From Pieris napi (taxonomy: Eukaryota > Arthropoda > Insecta > Lepidoptera > Pieridae), in contig NC_062250.1 of NCBI RefSeq assembly GCF_905475465.1, forward strand, positions 7,090,501 to 7,154,500: a stretch of 64,000 bases of DNA, given 5' to 3'. Of this stretch, positions 13,901 to 28,900 are shown in pieces (positions within the stretch are counted from its first letter, which is position 1; every line of letters starts with the position of its first letter). Below the pieces are notes generated by a model, which made no database searches, was not told the origin of the DNA, and worked only from the letters and a program-made list of their open reading frames with translations. Both the position numbers and the translations under genes were made by a program.

Positions 13901-16900
13901 TTGGATGAAAAATTAATAATTGATTTAGTTACAAAATTGTTTTACTCAGATTTATATTTGTTTTGTATTTTCTTTCTACGAATTCAATTCTCCTCACAAA
14001 GTGCGTCACAATCAACAATTGTTTTAAAGACACACAAAATAAACTCTGTCACAAATTAACGCACGATAAGGATTGAAATCCTCTTCCCTCTCTTCTTCCC
14101 TTTGAGAATATTAGGATTGGTGGTTTATATTTTGATAATATATCTCTATAATTATATATAATTTTATACGTATGTATTTATATATAAAGACTGTATAATA
14201 ATTAATCAGTGTAGCTATTGAATAAATCGTACATTAGAGCATACATCAATTACCATGTTATATAACAAAAAGTATCGATTCACATTTGTTTGTGATAAAA
14301 TACATTTTCGAACAAATAAGTCATTTCACATAAAAAGTTTATTTGCCCATACCTTTTTATTTTCTCACGCGAGTGTCATGAAATATGCAACAGTAACAAA
14401 TCGTAAATGACATGAGATGATCATGCCTACGCATTTTTATTGCGTGAAACTCTGATAAATGTCTTTTGTTTTATATAGCTAGGCTTCTTCTACTTCATCT
14501 GCGTGGTAAGCCTAGAAACATCACTCTGAAGATTGTGGATAAGTCTAAAGGCAATATTCAAAGACAAGTTTAAAAAGTAACACTGTCAGCTGTCAAAATT
14601 TGACGGGTGGTAATTATAGTTCGCGCCTAAGCTCTTAGGAAATGAGGCAATAGTGAAGATTTAATATTGTGCGCGATTATGCGTTTTATCTCTACCTAAT
14701 AGCTATGAGATATTGTGAATTTACTTCACATCTCACACCACACATTAATGAAAATGAATGAAAGGTACCTATACTATATGATATGCCAATAATTTAGCGA
14801 CACATATATGAATTTCGTGGTAATTTACGCATTCGTTTTCAAGTGTTCATTATCTGTTTTTTTTATAAAATAACGTGTATTTAACATGTAGTAGGTAACA
14901 TTGAGTACCAAACTTTGTAAAGAAGATATAATTACTCTAGTTTATATTAAAAAACTAGCTTAAATAAGGTAAGCTAGCTGAAATACTAGATAGCTAATCG
15001 CTATTTTATAAAGTTGGGCCTAGGCAATACATGCTCTTACTAAAAGATATTGCAAACATGTGTACTGTGAGACACTAAAGTGCTCACATTTTCGTTACAA
15101 ATTATATGAAAATAAACTTGTGTAATAAAACTATTGTTGAGCAAAATATGAATATTAATTACTAGATGTATGCATGCTTCTAAAGTAATGAATTTCTCCT
15201 CTGACTTTTAGATAATATTGTAAAGCGGTGGGCGATGTTTGCGGTTCTGTTTATTTTATGCTCTTTAAAAATATCTTAGTTCGTTAAAAATAGTTTAATT
15301 TGATCAGATCTCAGTTCTGTTTGGGTTTGTTTTGGCAGGGCCATGATTTGTTTCTACTGATGGGATATTATACGAGATTTTCGTGGGTAACATTCTTAAA
15401 AGAACACCGTAAAACGCCAAACCGATTTTCAGCATATGAAATATCTCATATTCGAATTATGAAATTACATTTAAATGTACTGGTTAATATTACCTGTAAA
15501 ATCTTGTTTAACAGAAATAAAAAAAAACATTTTAGTAATAATTGTTTATTTCTTACGATTTAATGATATGTGAAATGATTCGTAGATTGTACTTTGATAC
15601 GGAACAAACCATAGTGCTTGTCATAACAAGCATTGTACACTTATTTAAAAAATATAGCTAAAATATTTTCGGGCCCAATTTGTATGATTATGAAACCCTT
15701 TTACGTGACGCACTTAAAAGGATAGCAAATGAGAAATCACTTACTTACATCGAAACTAGAAACTTATGACCTTAAGCGACCTTCAATTAACTGAATTGAA
15801 TTTGACGTTTTAGTCCATTAGTATAGTAAACATAACCAAACCTTTTAACCGAATACTCTAGTACTATATTATACTGACTTCAGTGCTTATGTTCTTTACC
15901 AGGAATAATAATTAATAAATTAGTTTGATGTGCAGTGTTGGCCTAGTGGTTTCAGCGTGCGACTGTCATCCCTGAGGTCGTAGGCTCGATCCCCGGCTGT
16001 GCACCAATGGACTTTCTTTCTATGTGCGAATTTAACATTCGCTCGATCGGTGAGGGAAAACATCGTGAGGAAACCGACATGTCTTAGACCCAAAAAGTCG
16101 ACGGCGTGCGATTCAGAAATCTGAGGCCCAAACCTAAAGAGATTGTAGCGCCACTAATTATTATTATTATAAATTAGTTTCGATAGGGAGAATTTTACAA
16201 CAATCGTTCGTTTGGCCTTTATGGCGTATTTATAAATGTTCTTTATTAGTAATAATTAAATTTATATCTTCTTTCTCTATTCTTAAAAATACCATACTAT
16301 AAAAGAAATAACATTACAGACACCTATTCCCTTAATAGGAATTCGAACGGGAAACGAAGACAAAGGGACACTTAAGGTAATGGACAATCAACATTGCCTT
16401 TTTATCGCGGAAAGTTCCATGCTTTTTATACATTACTGTTGCCCGCGACTATTTACTTCGGTATTCAAGTGAAAAAATGTAGTAGTGAATAATTTATGAC
16501 CTATTAGAAATACCTAAGTATATTGGGCTATAATAAGCATATATAATATAATGTTTTATAATCGGAGTTTATTATGTAATATATTATTCAAATATTATAA
16601 TTCAAAATAAGATATATAATAAATTAATTATATATCCATCACGATTAATGATCATTCATAAAATATGAATAACTAATGCGAAATTTGAGATATAGATAAC
16701 AAATCTAAGCTAGTCATAGGCAGTGAGTGAGTGAACGTGATCGATGCGAGACGAGTGACGAATGAAGGGATTGTCATTCAATAGCTCACATTAATCACCG
16801 TTCTGATGTATAGGTATGATCAAAACTGATTAATTAAATAAATTCTCTCTACTTTATGTGGTAAATTTCATAAGATTTTAATATACCATTGAATTTTTAG

Positions 16901-19900
16901 GTCATGGAAAGAATTTGCATGTAAAATTGACAAAACATTCTTGAACTACTTCGGTTATAGGACATAATAAGGTAATCACAAAATTATCAGAACAATAGGA
17001 CCTATCGTCTCTTTATAAAAATCGTACCAGATCTAATAAATCCCTAAATCACCCTCAGTTTTCAATTGATTGAAGATCTGCAAAGCCTATGGAGCCTTCA
17101 ATTGTGACTTCACAACGGAACCCTCATTGATTTCAATCAGATGAAAATCCACTGCCTCAATTTTCTGTATCGAATTGATTCAATAATAAACGTTTATTAA
17201 GATAGAGCTATATGCTTTTGTTAGAGATCAAAGACCCTGTTTTAACCATTAATAAAGTAATATTTGTACAATTATTAAAGGTAATACCCAAAAGAGATTG
17301 CTTAGAAGCGATGAAGCCGCCCGTTGGCTCATTTAAATTTTATTTCGTTTGTAATACAATGAAGATAAATTAATAAAATAAAGTATATAACTTTGAGAAT
17401 AATATTTTTTTTATCGGTGTTCTAAACAAAATATATTAATATAGTAAATAAATCCATTAAAAAACGTATATCTTAACATGGCCTACACATATGATCATAT
17501 ACGTATATGTATATTGGGTTAGCTGGGTTCTGAGAATTTCGTTAATTGTATCGACTTGACTTACTTAACTCATAGATCCTTATAATAAATGGAATTTGCT
17601 ATACAAAAATATTTTATTAATTCAAAGTACTTCCTGAGATGACGGGATCAACCATACAAACTCTTATAGATAAAACTCTTTCACTATTTCTATTAAGAGT
17701 TATTGTTCAGTTCGAAATTCGGAGGTAACATTCCTGTTTGTTGATTGATAAATTTGTGAAAATTTACCGCTTCGCTGAATAATATTATATACATAGATAT
17801 TGATGCTTTAACCTATGCTATTTAAGATTACTATAATCAATAATAAACGCTAAGAAAGATTAACATAAATCTTTGAAAGAGCATTTTGACTTAGGTCAAA
17901 CTTCTTCAAGCGTAACTGAGGAAAATGGGGTCTTAGTAATCCGCCCGAGAAACCTCTTATACATTTCTAATTGTACGGCCTTCGCATAAATTGAGATATT
18001 TTTCGTTTATTAAGTTAATATTACGGAAGCGTAATGAATGAAAGATTTGAATATTTAGCCAGCCACGTTTTTGGCAATGAAAAAAATTAAAGGTTTTGAC
18101 TGCTTGAACACGGCGTTGGTGAAATTATATATTACTTAATAATTGATGCCCCATTTGTACCCGTAACAATCTTTGTATTAAAGTCTGGCTAATGAAAGAA
18201 GATAACGAAAAAGCGCGGTAAATTCAATTTTTTTTAGTATGGTTCCCGAAAAGTTTGATATATTTTGTGGATTAAACTTACTTCATTTTATTTTATTATT
18301 TTTAACATTGATATTAACTGTATTTATATGAAATTAAATACTATACTTATTTAGTCTTTTACTATTAATACTTAAAATGACTAGCATTGCATGGAAAACT
18401 AAAACTATATTTATTATAAAACACAACTTTATTCAGAATAATCAAATCCTGCGAAAGAAACGAAATATTCTATGAAATAAAACAATGTTTAGGATATTAT
18501 ACCTGTTAACTATTCGGAAAAAATATATAATAGAAATAAAAATGAGAAATTGCATGAAGTATCAAGACACTAAATCATACTAGCCTAAGAAATTCAATGA
18601 CATTCTGTGTTGCCATCCGAAAGCTTTCAAATAATTCAATAATCTTCTTTCATTAGCCAGAGTCTAACACCTTAGTTTTATATTAAACACAATTAACCCA
18701 AGTCCATCCTCTTCTTGTGTAAGATACATTCATGATCAAAATATATGTATTGATCGACTCGTATAATGATACGGCAGTAACATTTTAGCTTTCAATTATT
18801 TTACCATAGATACACCGGATCCTATGGTGAACCTATTTAAATATTTATTAAATTGCTTAAAGAACTTTCTAAAACTATTAATATCGATAAAATTCTCTAT
18901 TAGTAATTGTAAGTTACATGAGCGTACCCGAAATATTTAAACGTAATATAGATGATAGAAGACAGTAGCAATATTAGTACGACATTGATAAATCGTTTCA
19001 TCGCGTGCCTACACTACTAAGTCGCGCTACGAGATGATAAGATGTTTTACTTCCTGCGTAGCATTTAGCTACGCAAGTTTCGAGTTAAGCCGACTAACGG
19101 CGTAGAAGTATTTTATAGATTAAGGTCTCATGAAGAGAAACTAATTTGTCTTATTACGCCGTTTCAACTTACGGTCAAATTGTTTACTGTGAGAGATAGA
19201 AGTTTTTAGTAATCTTTTAAAATTAATTTCTCAAGGCAATGATAAGTTTTCTAGATCTTTTAAATCGAAACCAGTTTGTTTTGCTCTAAATTGAAACCGG
19301 GTCTTTTATGCTATGTACGTCAACACTAAACTACCAACGTGGTTAAAAATTATTTTTTAAAGAAAATGGTCTTTGATTATTTGATATATAACAAAATAGG
19401 CACATCATAACACAAAATGTTGAAAAATATCTCCGCGAATTGAGAAAAAATCTCAAAGAATATTCAAGCATAACATTTCGCATTATTCTTAGTGTTTTTG
19501 TTGGTCTGTTCATTTTAATTGAAGTCGGTCATTGAAAACAGCCTCCGGAAAATAAGTATACGAGTTTTAGGGGGAAATATTTATTTATTTCTGGAAATCG
19601 AGGTCACCAGTTATTATGTTTTCCTTGTTTTGTAAATTAGCAGGCGAATAGGATGTATATTTAAGTACTGTAGTACCAAAACGCTTGGTAAATTTATGCG
19701 GCTTAGCGACAGTAAACGATTTAATTTCGAAGACTGATCAAACGGTTAAATTTAAATTAAGAAGTAATATAGCGTTTCGGGAGCGTGTGTTGAATCGTAA
19801 ACAGAACGAAAGAATAGATTTTTCGCTTGTATTAAGCTGGCAACACAATGGTTTTAAAGAACAGAGGGTAATCGTGACGGGGCACTATAAGCGCACGAGT

Positions 19901-22900
19901 GGTTACTGCGACGAATACTGCGGCGCGTGCGCCGCGCGGAGCGCCGCCAAACTGGGCGAGCACGCGGCGATGCTCGCGGTCGCCATCTGCTGCATTTTAG
20001 TGCTGCTTCTTGTCTTCATCATACTGATCATCGTCGTCGGGCAGAACGTCGAAGCTAAGACGGGATCGTAGCAGCAGAGAGGTACTTTTTTATAATATAT
20101 TGCTTTGAAAAAAACCCGAATTCAAGTAGTATTGATGACAATTTAAATAAATAATGTCGGTAAAAGTCACGTAGGGATTTATGTATACCATACGTTTTGA
20201 ATTGCGACAGTGTAGCGAACAGAAGGTAGCAAGGCCGGTCCTTTTTGCCGCGCGTCTTAAATTATTAGTTGCCGATTGTCTTTGATTTCCTACACAATCC
20301 TGAACTAGGTGACCGTAACATATGCTACACCTAAATTGGTGAACTTAATTGATGGGTATATATATAATTAAAATGACTAGAAACAGTTCCTGTTTAACAG
20401 CCTACCTCTATTGCTAGAGTATACAATCTTAAAAAAAAATGGGAAAATTAAATTTACATTCTAAGGTATTTTCATTAACCTAAATAATTAAATGAAACAA
20501 TCGGTTACATAATGTTTCCCTAGCAACGTTAAAGTATAACCTCAAATCAAGGGCCCGGGCGAGAAGACTTGGCGAGAAACTCTACGATACTCTTTAACCA
20601 CCAAGTTTTTGTTTTACAAGATGTTTATGAGAAGCTGCACACCATGCTCCACGTGACAATAAACAAAAGCAAAGCTTGCCCAGCACTCAAAAAGCAGAAC
20701 GTTTCTAATGAAGGAATTAAGGCAACATCTAATATCGGAGTAAGGTGAAGTGTGGCGGAGAATGGCTCTGGAGTGCGTCGAGTGATTATCGGGTACTGGA
20801 GCGCCCTCAGGCACTCAGTCATCGAGTGTTTATCGATTTGCTCCCGATTGCTCCCTGTTTGTAGCAGTTTTTAAATCGCCAAAGCGCTCTTCACGCGAGG
20901 AATAGCGTGTTGAGGAAAGTCAATACACATGTGCTTGTTTCTTTGATATATTCGCTTTCACAATACTAAACAGTATTGTTGGCAAAGCGAAGTTGTCCCA
21001 ATTTACTAAGGGATACAATAGCATTTTAGGCCATGTTCCAATGCTTAAAATGTATTTAAAATCCAAACAACTCACAGCTGTAGACATATTTATCTAAATA
21101 AAAAAAAGATTTTGTCCGTAATTATTATTTATGACTGATTAAAGAAAGTATGGGGTCCATAAATCTTTAATAGAACAGGAGGCAAACGGGCAGGAGACTC
21201 ATCTGATGTTGAGTGATAAGCCCATGGACATTCTCAATGCCAGAGCTTTTTAAGAATTGGTATGCTCTTCGATTGATGGACCCTGAATCGAATTGGTTAG
21301 GAAATACTCAGTGGGTAGCTGGTTCCACATAGTGGTGGAACGACGGACATCGAAGTGATACTGGTGGAATTTCGTATTCTGCCTCGAACATCTGATGAAA
21401 CCCTTTATAATAACTGACCTGTTTACAATTAGACGCGTATTTAAGCTTCCAACTGGATCAATCCAAATTACTGAGGAGACCGTTGACCGATTTTTAAGTT
21501 CTTAAAGAGTTGACAACTCGTTAACACTTATGTGAAGCTGTACAAGGCAATGTGCATTGAAAATGATTTGTTAAAATGTGTCGAATTATATGTCTGGCCA
21601 CAAAAGCAGACTTTTGTAAAAAAAAGTCTAGATTTTCCAACAAAGGCTATTAAAGATTGTAAATGAATTCACATTCAAGTGAAATCGTGCATGTAAATTG
21701 GAAATGCTACGACAAATTGAAAATACCTGATATTCTTTCCCGTATCATCATCATTGTGAGAGACATTTTTATGTAAAGTATTTGTATTGAAGGCAAGAAT
21801 TGTGTAAATATTTGCTTCTTACCAATTTGAGCTACAGGGCGTAGTGGTGGTGATGGTAAGTCGTATGTAACTAAACCAAAACATCGGATTAGTCAAATAA
21901 TAGTTACGCTTTTGTGAAAATATAGTTTGTTTGAAAAAGTCTGCTAGTCTTTCAACAGTAACTTTAAGAAAGACAAGACGAAACCGGGCATATCTTACAA
22001 ACAGAAGAAGTATTTTTTAAGGCAAAAAGAAGGCTAGAATAAACCTATAATAATGAATCAATGAAAGATATGTAGAAATATATATATCCCATGCCAAATA
22101 TATAGTTTACAATTAAATAGAAAGGATCAATTCTAAATTAATTTAATTCTTTAAAGAATTCCTTTATAAAATAACAATATATTAGAGAAATTTTATACCT
22201 GGTTAGTATCATTTAAAGTGGCTCGTAGATATCGCGCATAAGGGATCACTCCAAGTATCGAGTGCGATGTGAATTCATTTGAATATCGATAAAAGTATTA
22301 ACTAGTTACCGTGGTATATTTTATAAAACTTTATCTGTTTAATAAAAATCGATAGTAATTTATTTATGTTCACTCAACTCGAAAAAACTTTGTTTTCTTT
22401 CAATTTAATGTTATTTTTTCTTTTAGAACTACCAAAACGGTTACGATTTTGGCTATCGCCACAGTGAAGCTTTAAGCTGGAAATCATATAAATTATGTAA
22501 CAAAGTAAACTTAACGTAACTCTTGGCTTAAAAAATATTATTGAAGTATAGGAATGCCCACATAGGGGTATTACGGGACTAAAATATGATGTGGCCCGAG
22601 TAGGGGTAGCATAGTCATCCTTTATATTTCGTTGATTCATCGTTCAATTTCACCATGAAATGAGGTTTTAGTACACATTTATGAAAATAATGAGCGTTCT
22701 GTAATACGATTTTATTTTTATACGCACAAGGGGTGAGAATATCAAACAAAAGAGAAAACAATGACGCGTTTGATTCTATAGCTAACAATCCTTAGTCCAA
22801 CCACAGACGCGCGGCTTTATTTATCTGTCTGTTCGTTTTTTATCGCAAGCAAACGAATCGTGCCATCATGTTATCAATCTAATAATATCTTTCATTCGTG

Positions 22901-25900
22901 TTAATATTCTCACCTCCAGTACACATTTTGAATGAGCGTATCAAAGATTCTTATAAAATAACACCTTTGGGCTGTTATCATCGTGCGATTAGCAACTGTT
23001 GAAAGAAGTTAGAAAGAAAACTTGTAAAGAGAATATTTTTTTAACCGCAAATATGTATAAAAGACAACAGATCCTAGTTCTCTATTAATGAAACCAAATT
23101 GTCAAAGTGATAAGCGCTGGATCACGTGGCACGCGATGCCTAATTAGTTAAATTCAAAAGCATTCTTGTGCAGCGCCTTTTTTGGTAACTCGTTTTAGTT
23201 AGTGATGAATTTGATATTAAAGTTAAAAACATTCGTAAATCTTCATTAAAATTACGTCAATCTTGAATCTTTAATCTCCGATCACCCACGTTCCTTTGAC
23301 GACGGCTGCCCTCGTGTCAAGCACTAAACAAAACGAGTTTGCGGTACAATGCCTCTCGACTATAAAGATCTTTTTCATTGACCCACATTCCAGATATACT
23401 TTATTACCGATCTAAAATCTAAAATGAAATGCAGATTCTAGCAGCCCTGCGATTCTGTAACTTACTTTTCGAACTCACACAGCGGTTTACGCTGAGCGAC
23501 CGCCGATGCGAAAACCGCTGTGTGAGTTCGAAAAGTGAGTTACAGAATCGCAGGGCTGGTATTAGTAACTTTTTAAGTTAGGTGAAAGTCTCTATTTTCA
23601 ATTGATTCAATTGAGAATGGTTGATATGAGATTGTAAATCTATAATGTCATATTTATTTATGTAAAATACCTCAGTGATACTGCTAGCTCACAACTTACG
23701 TAGAACCTTTAAAAAACTTAATATGACTTTGTCCAGCCTAAAATTGCACTATGAAATATTTTACTATCTTAACCATGCTATATAAAACAAATTTTATTGG
23801 AACAATTCTAATTTGGTGGGAGTTGTATCTCTGGAGCAGCTAGCGTCAGCGTGTGACTCTTATCCCTAACGATCAAACCCCGACTGGATTTATATAAATG
23901 TATATATAACATTCGCTTGTATGGTGAAGGAAAACATCGTGAGGAAACCGGCATGCACAGAAGGCTGATCTGTTTGCATATAAGATAAAACAAATGATCA
24001 CGAAACAGATTCAGAAGTTTGAGGAGGGTTCGTTTTTAATTGTATCTCTATGCACATTTTATGATTAAAATGTATCCAACAAGGAACTCGCCTTTATGAG
24101 TTGTAAAATATAGCCTACCCTCAAAGTTTGAACTTGGATGTTCAAAGATATCTTTTAAAATCGATACAAAGAAAACTTCTAGTGTCTGAACCTGACCCAA
24201 CCTACACGGTTGACCCGTGATCGGCCCCGGCTTCTGAAAAACAAAAGGCAATCGACAATGGACGCCCTTGGCGGCTTACCATTGTGTTGCAGATCAATGT
24301 GGCGCTTTAATGATGCATAGCCTACTTAATAGAAAAATTTCTTTTGGCGAAGTGGAAACGGAGCCCAGCGCAACGCCAACGGATCGCCTAAGGGAGCTCT
24401 TAAAATTGTCTTTGGTTTTGTGCGACTACCCTCAAACATTGTACATCTGCTATAATGCACTAGAAACGCTGACATTTTTATAATCATTATTTGCTTTATT
24501 AACATATTTTTACCATAATTGCAACTTAACACTAATTAAATATAAAGAAAGACAATATTTAACCTGAACATTATTTAAATAAAATAAAAGTATTCTAAAC
24601 AATAGAAAAACGCACTTTAGTAATTACTGTTCTTGTGTTCTATTATCTAGCACACAAAAACAGTGTGTCTTCCCCTTAATAGAGACTGTAAGTAGTGTTA
24701 TTAGACACTTTCTTATGTTAAATATCCTTTTTGATACATAAGTTAGACTTAAAATACTTCTTAGTCAAGGCTATATTGTTATGATCCATTATGTCTCAGT
24801 GCAGAGACAATTTATTAAAAAACAATATAACTTAGTACCAAATTATATAACCAACTTGGAAATTAAAACTTAGATGTAGCTTCGTTACGTAATTTAATAG
24901 TCAATATTCAAAATAAAAAAGGCTTCTTTGACAAAGACAAACTAAAAGAAAACTCGTTTAATAGTTTCAACAATAAAATAGAAACGACTAGCTACGAGAT
25001 TTACTGAGCTAACTCGAGTTGCAAAAATAGAAACCTAACTGTGAGATAACGTTTTATATTTCATTAAATGATTTAATTTTTTATACAAGAGATTTCAAGC
25101 CGTGGTTCCGGGGCCGGCAATTACAAATTGAAAATTCTCACAAAAAATAATTAATTAAGGGTAACGGATGCGCGCCCGTTACACATACACATTTATTTTT
25201 ATAAATTGTGATTTCACTCAAAATCATTTTAAAGCAAATATACTTTCTTTTGCATAATCAAAAATAGGTCAACTGGGACACTTGGTTACTTTAAGTCATC
25301 GTAGATTTGATTTTATGTAAGTATGTGATGCTTGAATTAAAAACAATAAATATGTATTGATTTATGGCTACAATTTCAATGGTTGACTCTTATTAAAACC
25401 ACAATACAACGTAAATTCCTCGATACAGCAAAACACTAAGTCACCTCTATCTTTTGCTTATTTCGTTTTTATTCAATAATTCCGATATTGTGGAGCAAAA
25501 AATAAATGAATTATAGCACATTAGTTTGGCCGAGAGCTGTTACTAGGGAATTCTTTAAATATTGTATATTTTACAAGTTATTTATATGAAAAGTGTTTGA
25601 AGTTTACTTCATTTTTGTTTCGTGAAACACTGTACCGTCCATCTCATCTCACGCAAACTTCAGCCATAGGTTTTCACTAGACACTAGAGCGGGCGGATGG
25701 AGTCGCGGGGGTGAAATCATGAATTTTGCTAGCCTAATGCGCGATTTTAACTACTATATTAGCGATAATACCATAAACAACCAATAAAATATACTATTGT
25801 CTCCTTATGTGGGTCATTACCACATAAAAAAAGGTTTGGTAGGATAAAGCGATAATCATCCCAATCATCACCAATGATCAACCACACCGTACAAAAAGAG

Positions 25901-28900
25901 TCATAAAACACTAATTAGGCCACATAAACATCCAATAGACTAATTAAATAAGTATACGTTTAATATTTATTTAAACACTGATGACTTCATACTAATCTTA
26001 TTATTCTGTATGTAACAACAAGCGATTTATAAAGTACCTATTTCGTTAATAGACAGCCATCAACAAGGAGGCTGTTGTTAGAGACCCCTGTTCCACCATA
26101 GGCACGTGAGGTGTCGATTATTTCATCGTGAATGTGATTGCCTGGTCCAGTACCAACGCTAGGCGCTAAGGGTCGGAGCAGTAACAGACTACTTTAAATG
26201 CATAAAAATTACGATCCTAACAAATTAGACACATAGAAGATGTAAAAATAAAACGTTGTAGTTCCTCTTTCATAACTAAATTTAGATAATACCTTATGTA
26301 CAAAACAGTAGATGACTAATAGGAAGGCACTGGAATAGATGACAAAAGACATATAAGTTGTCAATAGGCAATTGTAGGATTAACAAAACAATGAAGCAGC
26401 TGTCACGTTCCGAGTTACAATTTCAATTCTCATGAACAAACATGATCAGCAACAGACAACATTATGTTGCACTTACGCACTCCTTTTATAAAGTTATATA
26501 GCCTATAGGTCCTAGGGACATTTATAAAAAAAATACTTTGAATATGAAATAAATTACCCCAAAATATCGGAAATGTATTGAATTTTAAATGAGCGATATA
26601 CATTTTTATTTTTAAACATTTTGCTTGATACCATAGTTATAATATTTTTCCATGGAACATTTACGATACAAATACGTTATTATTGTTAATTCGTATTGTT
26701 CATATAATTATTCATAAATGTAAGTAAAAGCCTCATATAAAATAATTCAGGGAAAGGGTGAAATAAAAGCGTGGGTTTTAAATGAAAATATGCTTTATTG
26801 ATAGCGTAGGCTTGGCATAAATTATCATATTTTTACCACAGCCCATAATAACATTCCAAATTCAAATTATGTGTGAAAAAGATTTTATTATAAAAAGATA
26901 CCGTTAACGTTAACGATTTATAAAAAAAAACTTATCATTTGGTAAGCTTTGAGACGAACTACCGTAAATTATTCGCATTTGATGTTGTAAATGAGATAAG
27001 AAATTTAGATTTTAGCATAAGAAATGTCTCTGACTAGACTGAATAGTCAATATCTAGAATTCAATAGTCCCTCAATCTATTCGGACTAAGGCTATCGTCA
27101 TCACTCGCTTGTTTTTGCCCCACTTGTTAACATTAATTAAACCTAATTAAAGCGATCCTTAAAACCGCACTTCAGAATGCTTTGAAAGCATTTTGCCATC
27201 AAAGACATTTTGAGGTTTCATTTGCTTACATTTCTTCTGAGCGGGACTCGACGCTAAAGTTATGAGATTCTCACCGAATATTAAATTAAAGTAGGTACTT
27301 GATATGGGTAAAGTTTGACAATTTGCACCTGTGCGTGACTTATTTGTTGTATTCTGATATTTGATAGAACCTCCAATCCTTAACATTTTTTATGTTATAG
27401 AGAATTTTAATTCAATCTTTATTATTTAAAATCTCTACAAATGAAACTTGTAGTTAACGAGCAAAGAAAAAAAAAGGGTGCGTGTACTTATCTACACGCG
27501 TAAGAATTTATACTTCTTTGGCATTATTAAAAATAGTTTTTGATTGCATGCAAATAATTAATTACAATTAAATAATCAAAGACTGGAAAAGGAGTCATTA
27601 TTGTCACTAAAGTTCAGTTTACATTTGAAAAATTAAATAAATAAATATTTATTATTATTCTCTTACATTATGTGTAACATAAATCCTATTATTATTCGAA
27701 TGTTGTTTTTAAATGTCCAATGCCGTAGCATTTTCCGTGGGCAACTTCAATCTGTTAATTTTGCGTCACGGTGCGCGCGCATCGTAAAAATTCACTCTCA
27801 TCAATTTTTCATAACGCGCCTAAAGAAGTATAACTTCAAAAACGTCCAAAAATCTTTAGTATTAGTTTTGTCAGGACGATACGTCTGGACTATGAGGGTA
27901 AGATTCGAAACGAGACTTACCGCTAAGTGCGACTTGTACAAAAAGGTATTCAATGTCATGAGTGGGTAAGTCATGACGCTGAAACATTACCCTAAATGCA
28001 TATTTATTCTATTGCATTGTTATTTATGTAAATCCCTCGGTTACGTATAATAATGCGTGAATTGGACAAAGCAAAAACGTTTCAAAGAAATCAATACAAG
28101 GTTGAAACATGTGTTGATTTTGAAATGCAATAAAACAAATTGCATTCCCGCCCACGGCTTTCCCTTATTCAAAAACAATAAAGGAAATTGAAGCTGTACA
28201 AACAGCGATCGTCACGTACTCGATCGGTTTTATTGGTGTTTTAATTGAGGCTCAATGAATTTATTGTCAGCAATTTATTGTAATCAACGGGAGTTAACAA
28301 TTCTTTATTAGTTTAGGATTAGCACGTGGCTTTTTGTTCTATTTCAAAAAACAAGTCGGATTCTAATAGATTCATATATATATTACTAGGTGCCTCCGCG
28401 AACTTCGTTTCTCCTTAATGTGATATTACTTAGCCTACCTTTTCAGTACATACCAATATGGAATATTTTGCTATGCTACCCAAGAGACTGTTCGAAAATA
28501 CCTTTTCCGAATTAAAAACTTTTTAGGTTGTTCTGTGAATTTTTCTCTATATAAACCACAAAGATCAAGTCCTAATTAACAAATAAAAAATAGGGGTTAA
28601 TCGTAGAGCGTTGAAAACTAAGGGTTTAAGGGCATATTTTTGAGTGTTGTATCATAAAAAAATAAAAAACAAAATAATTTTATATATTAGAAAGTTAGAT
28701 TAGATATATCAGTGGCGCTACAGACTTTTAAGATCTGAGCCTCAGGTTTCTGTATCTGTTTCATGATCATATTTTGTCAATCCAATAGGCAAGTAGGTGA
28801 TCAGATTCCTGTGCATGACACACGCCGTCGACTTTTTGGATCTGAGGCAAGCCGGTTTCCTCATGATGTTTTCCTTCCATGTTCGAGCGAATCATTCATC

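Noticed and set aside
27670..27969. 99-codon plus-strand frame
   Set aside because: Composition is that of a chance frame and there is no splice or poly(A) context.
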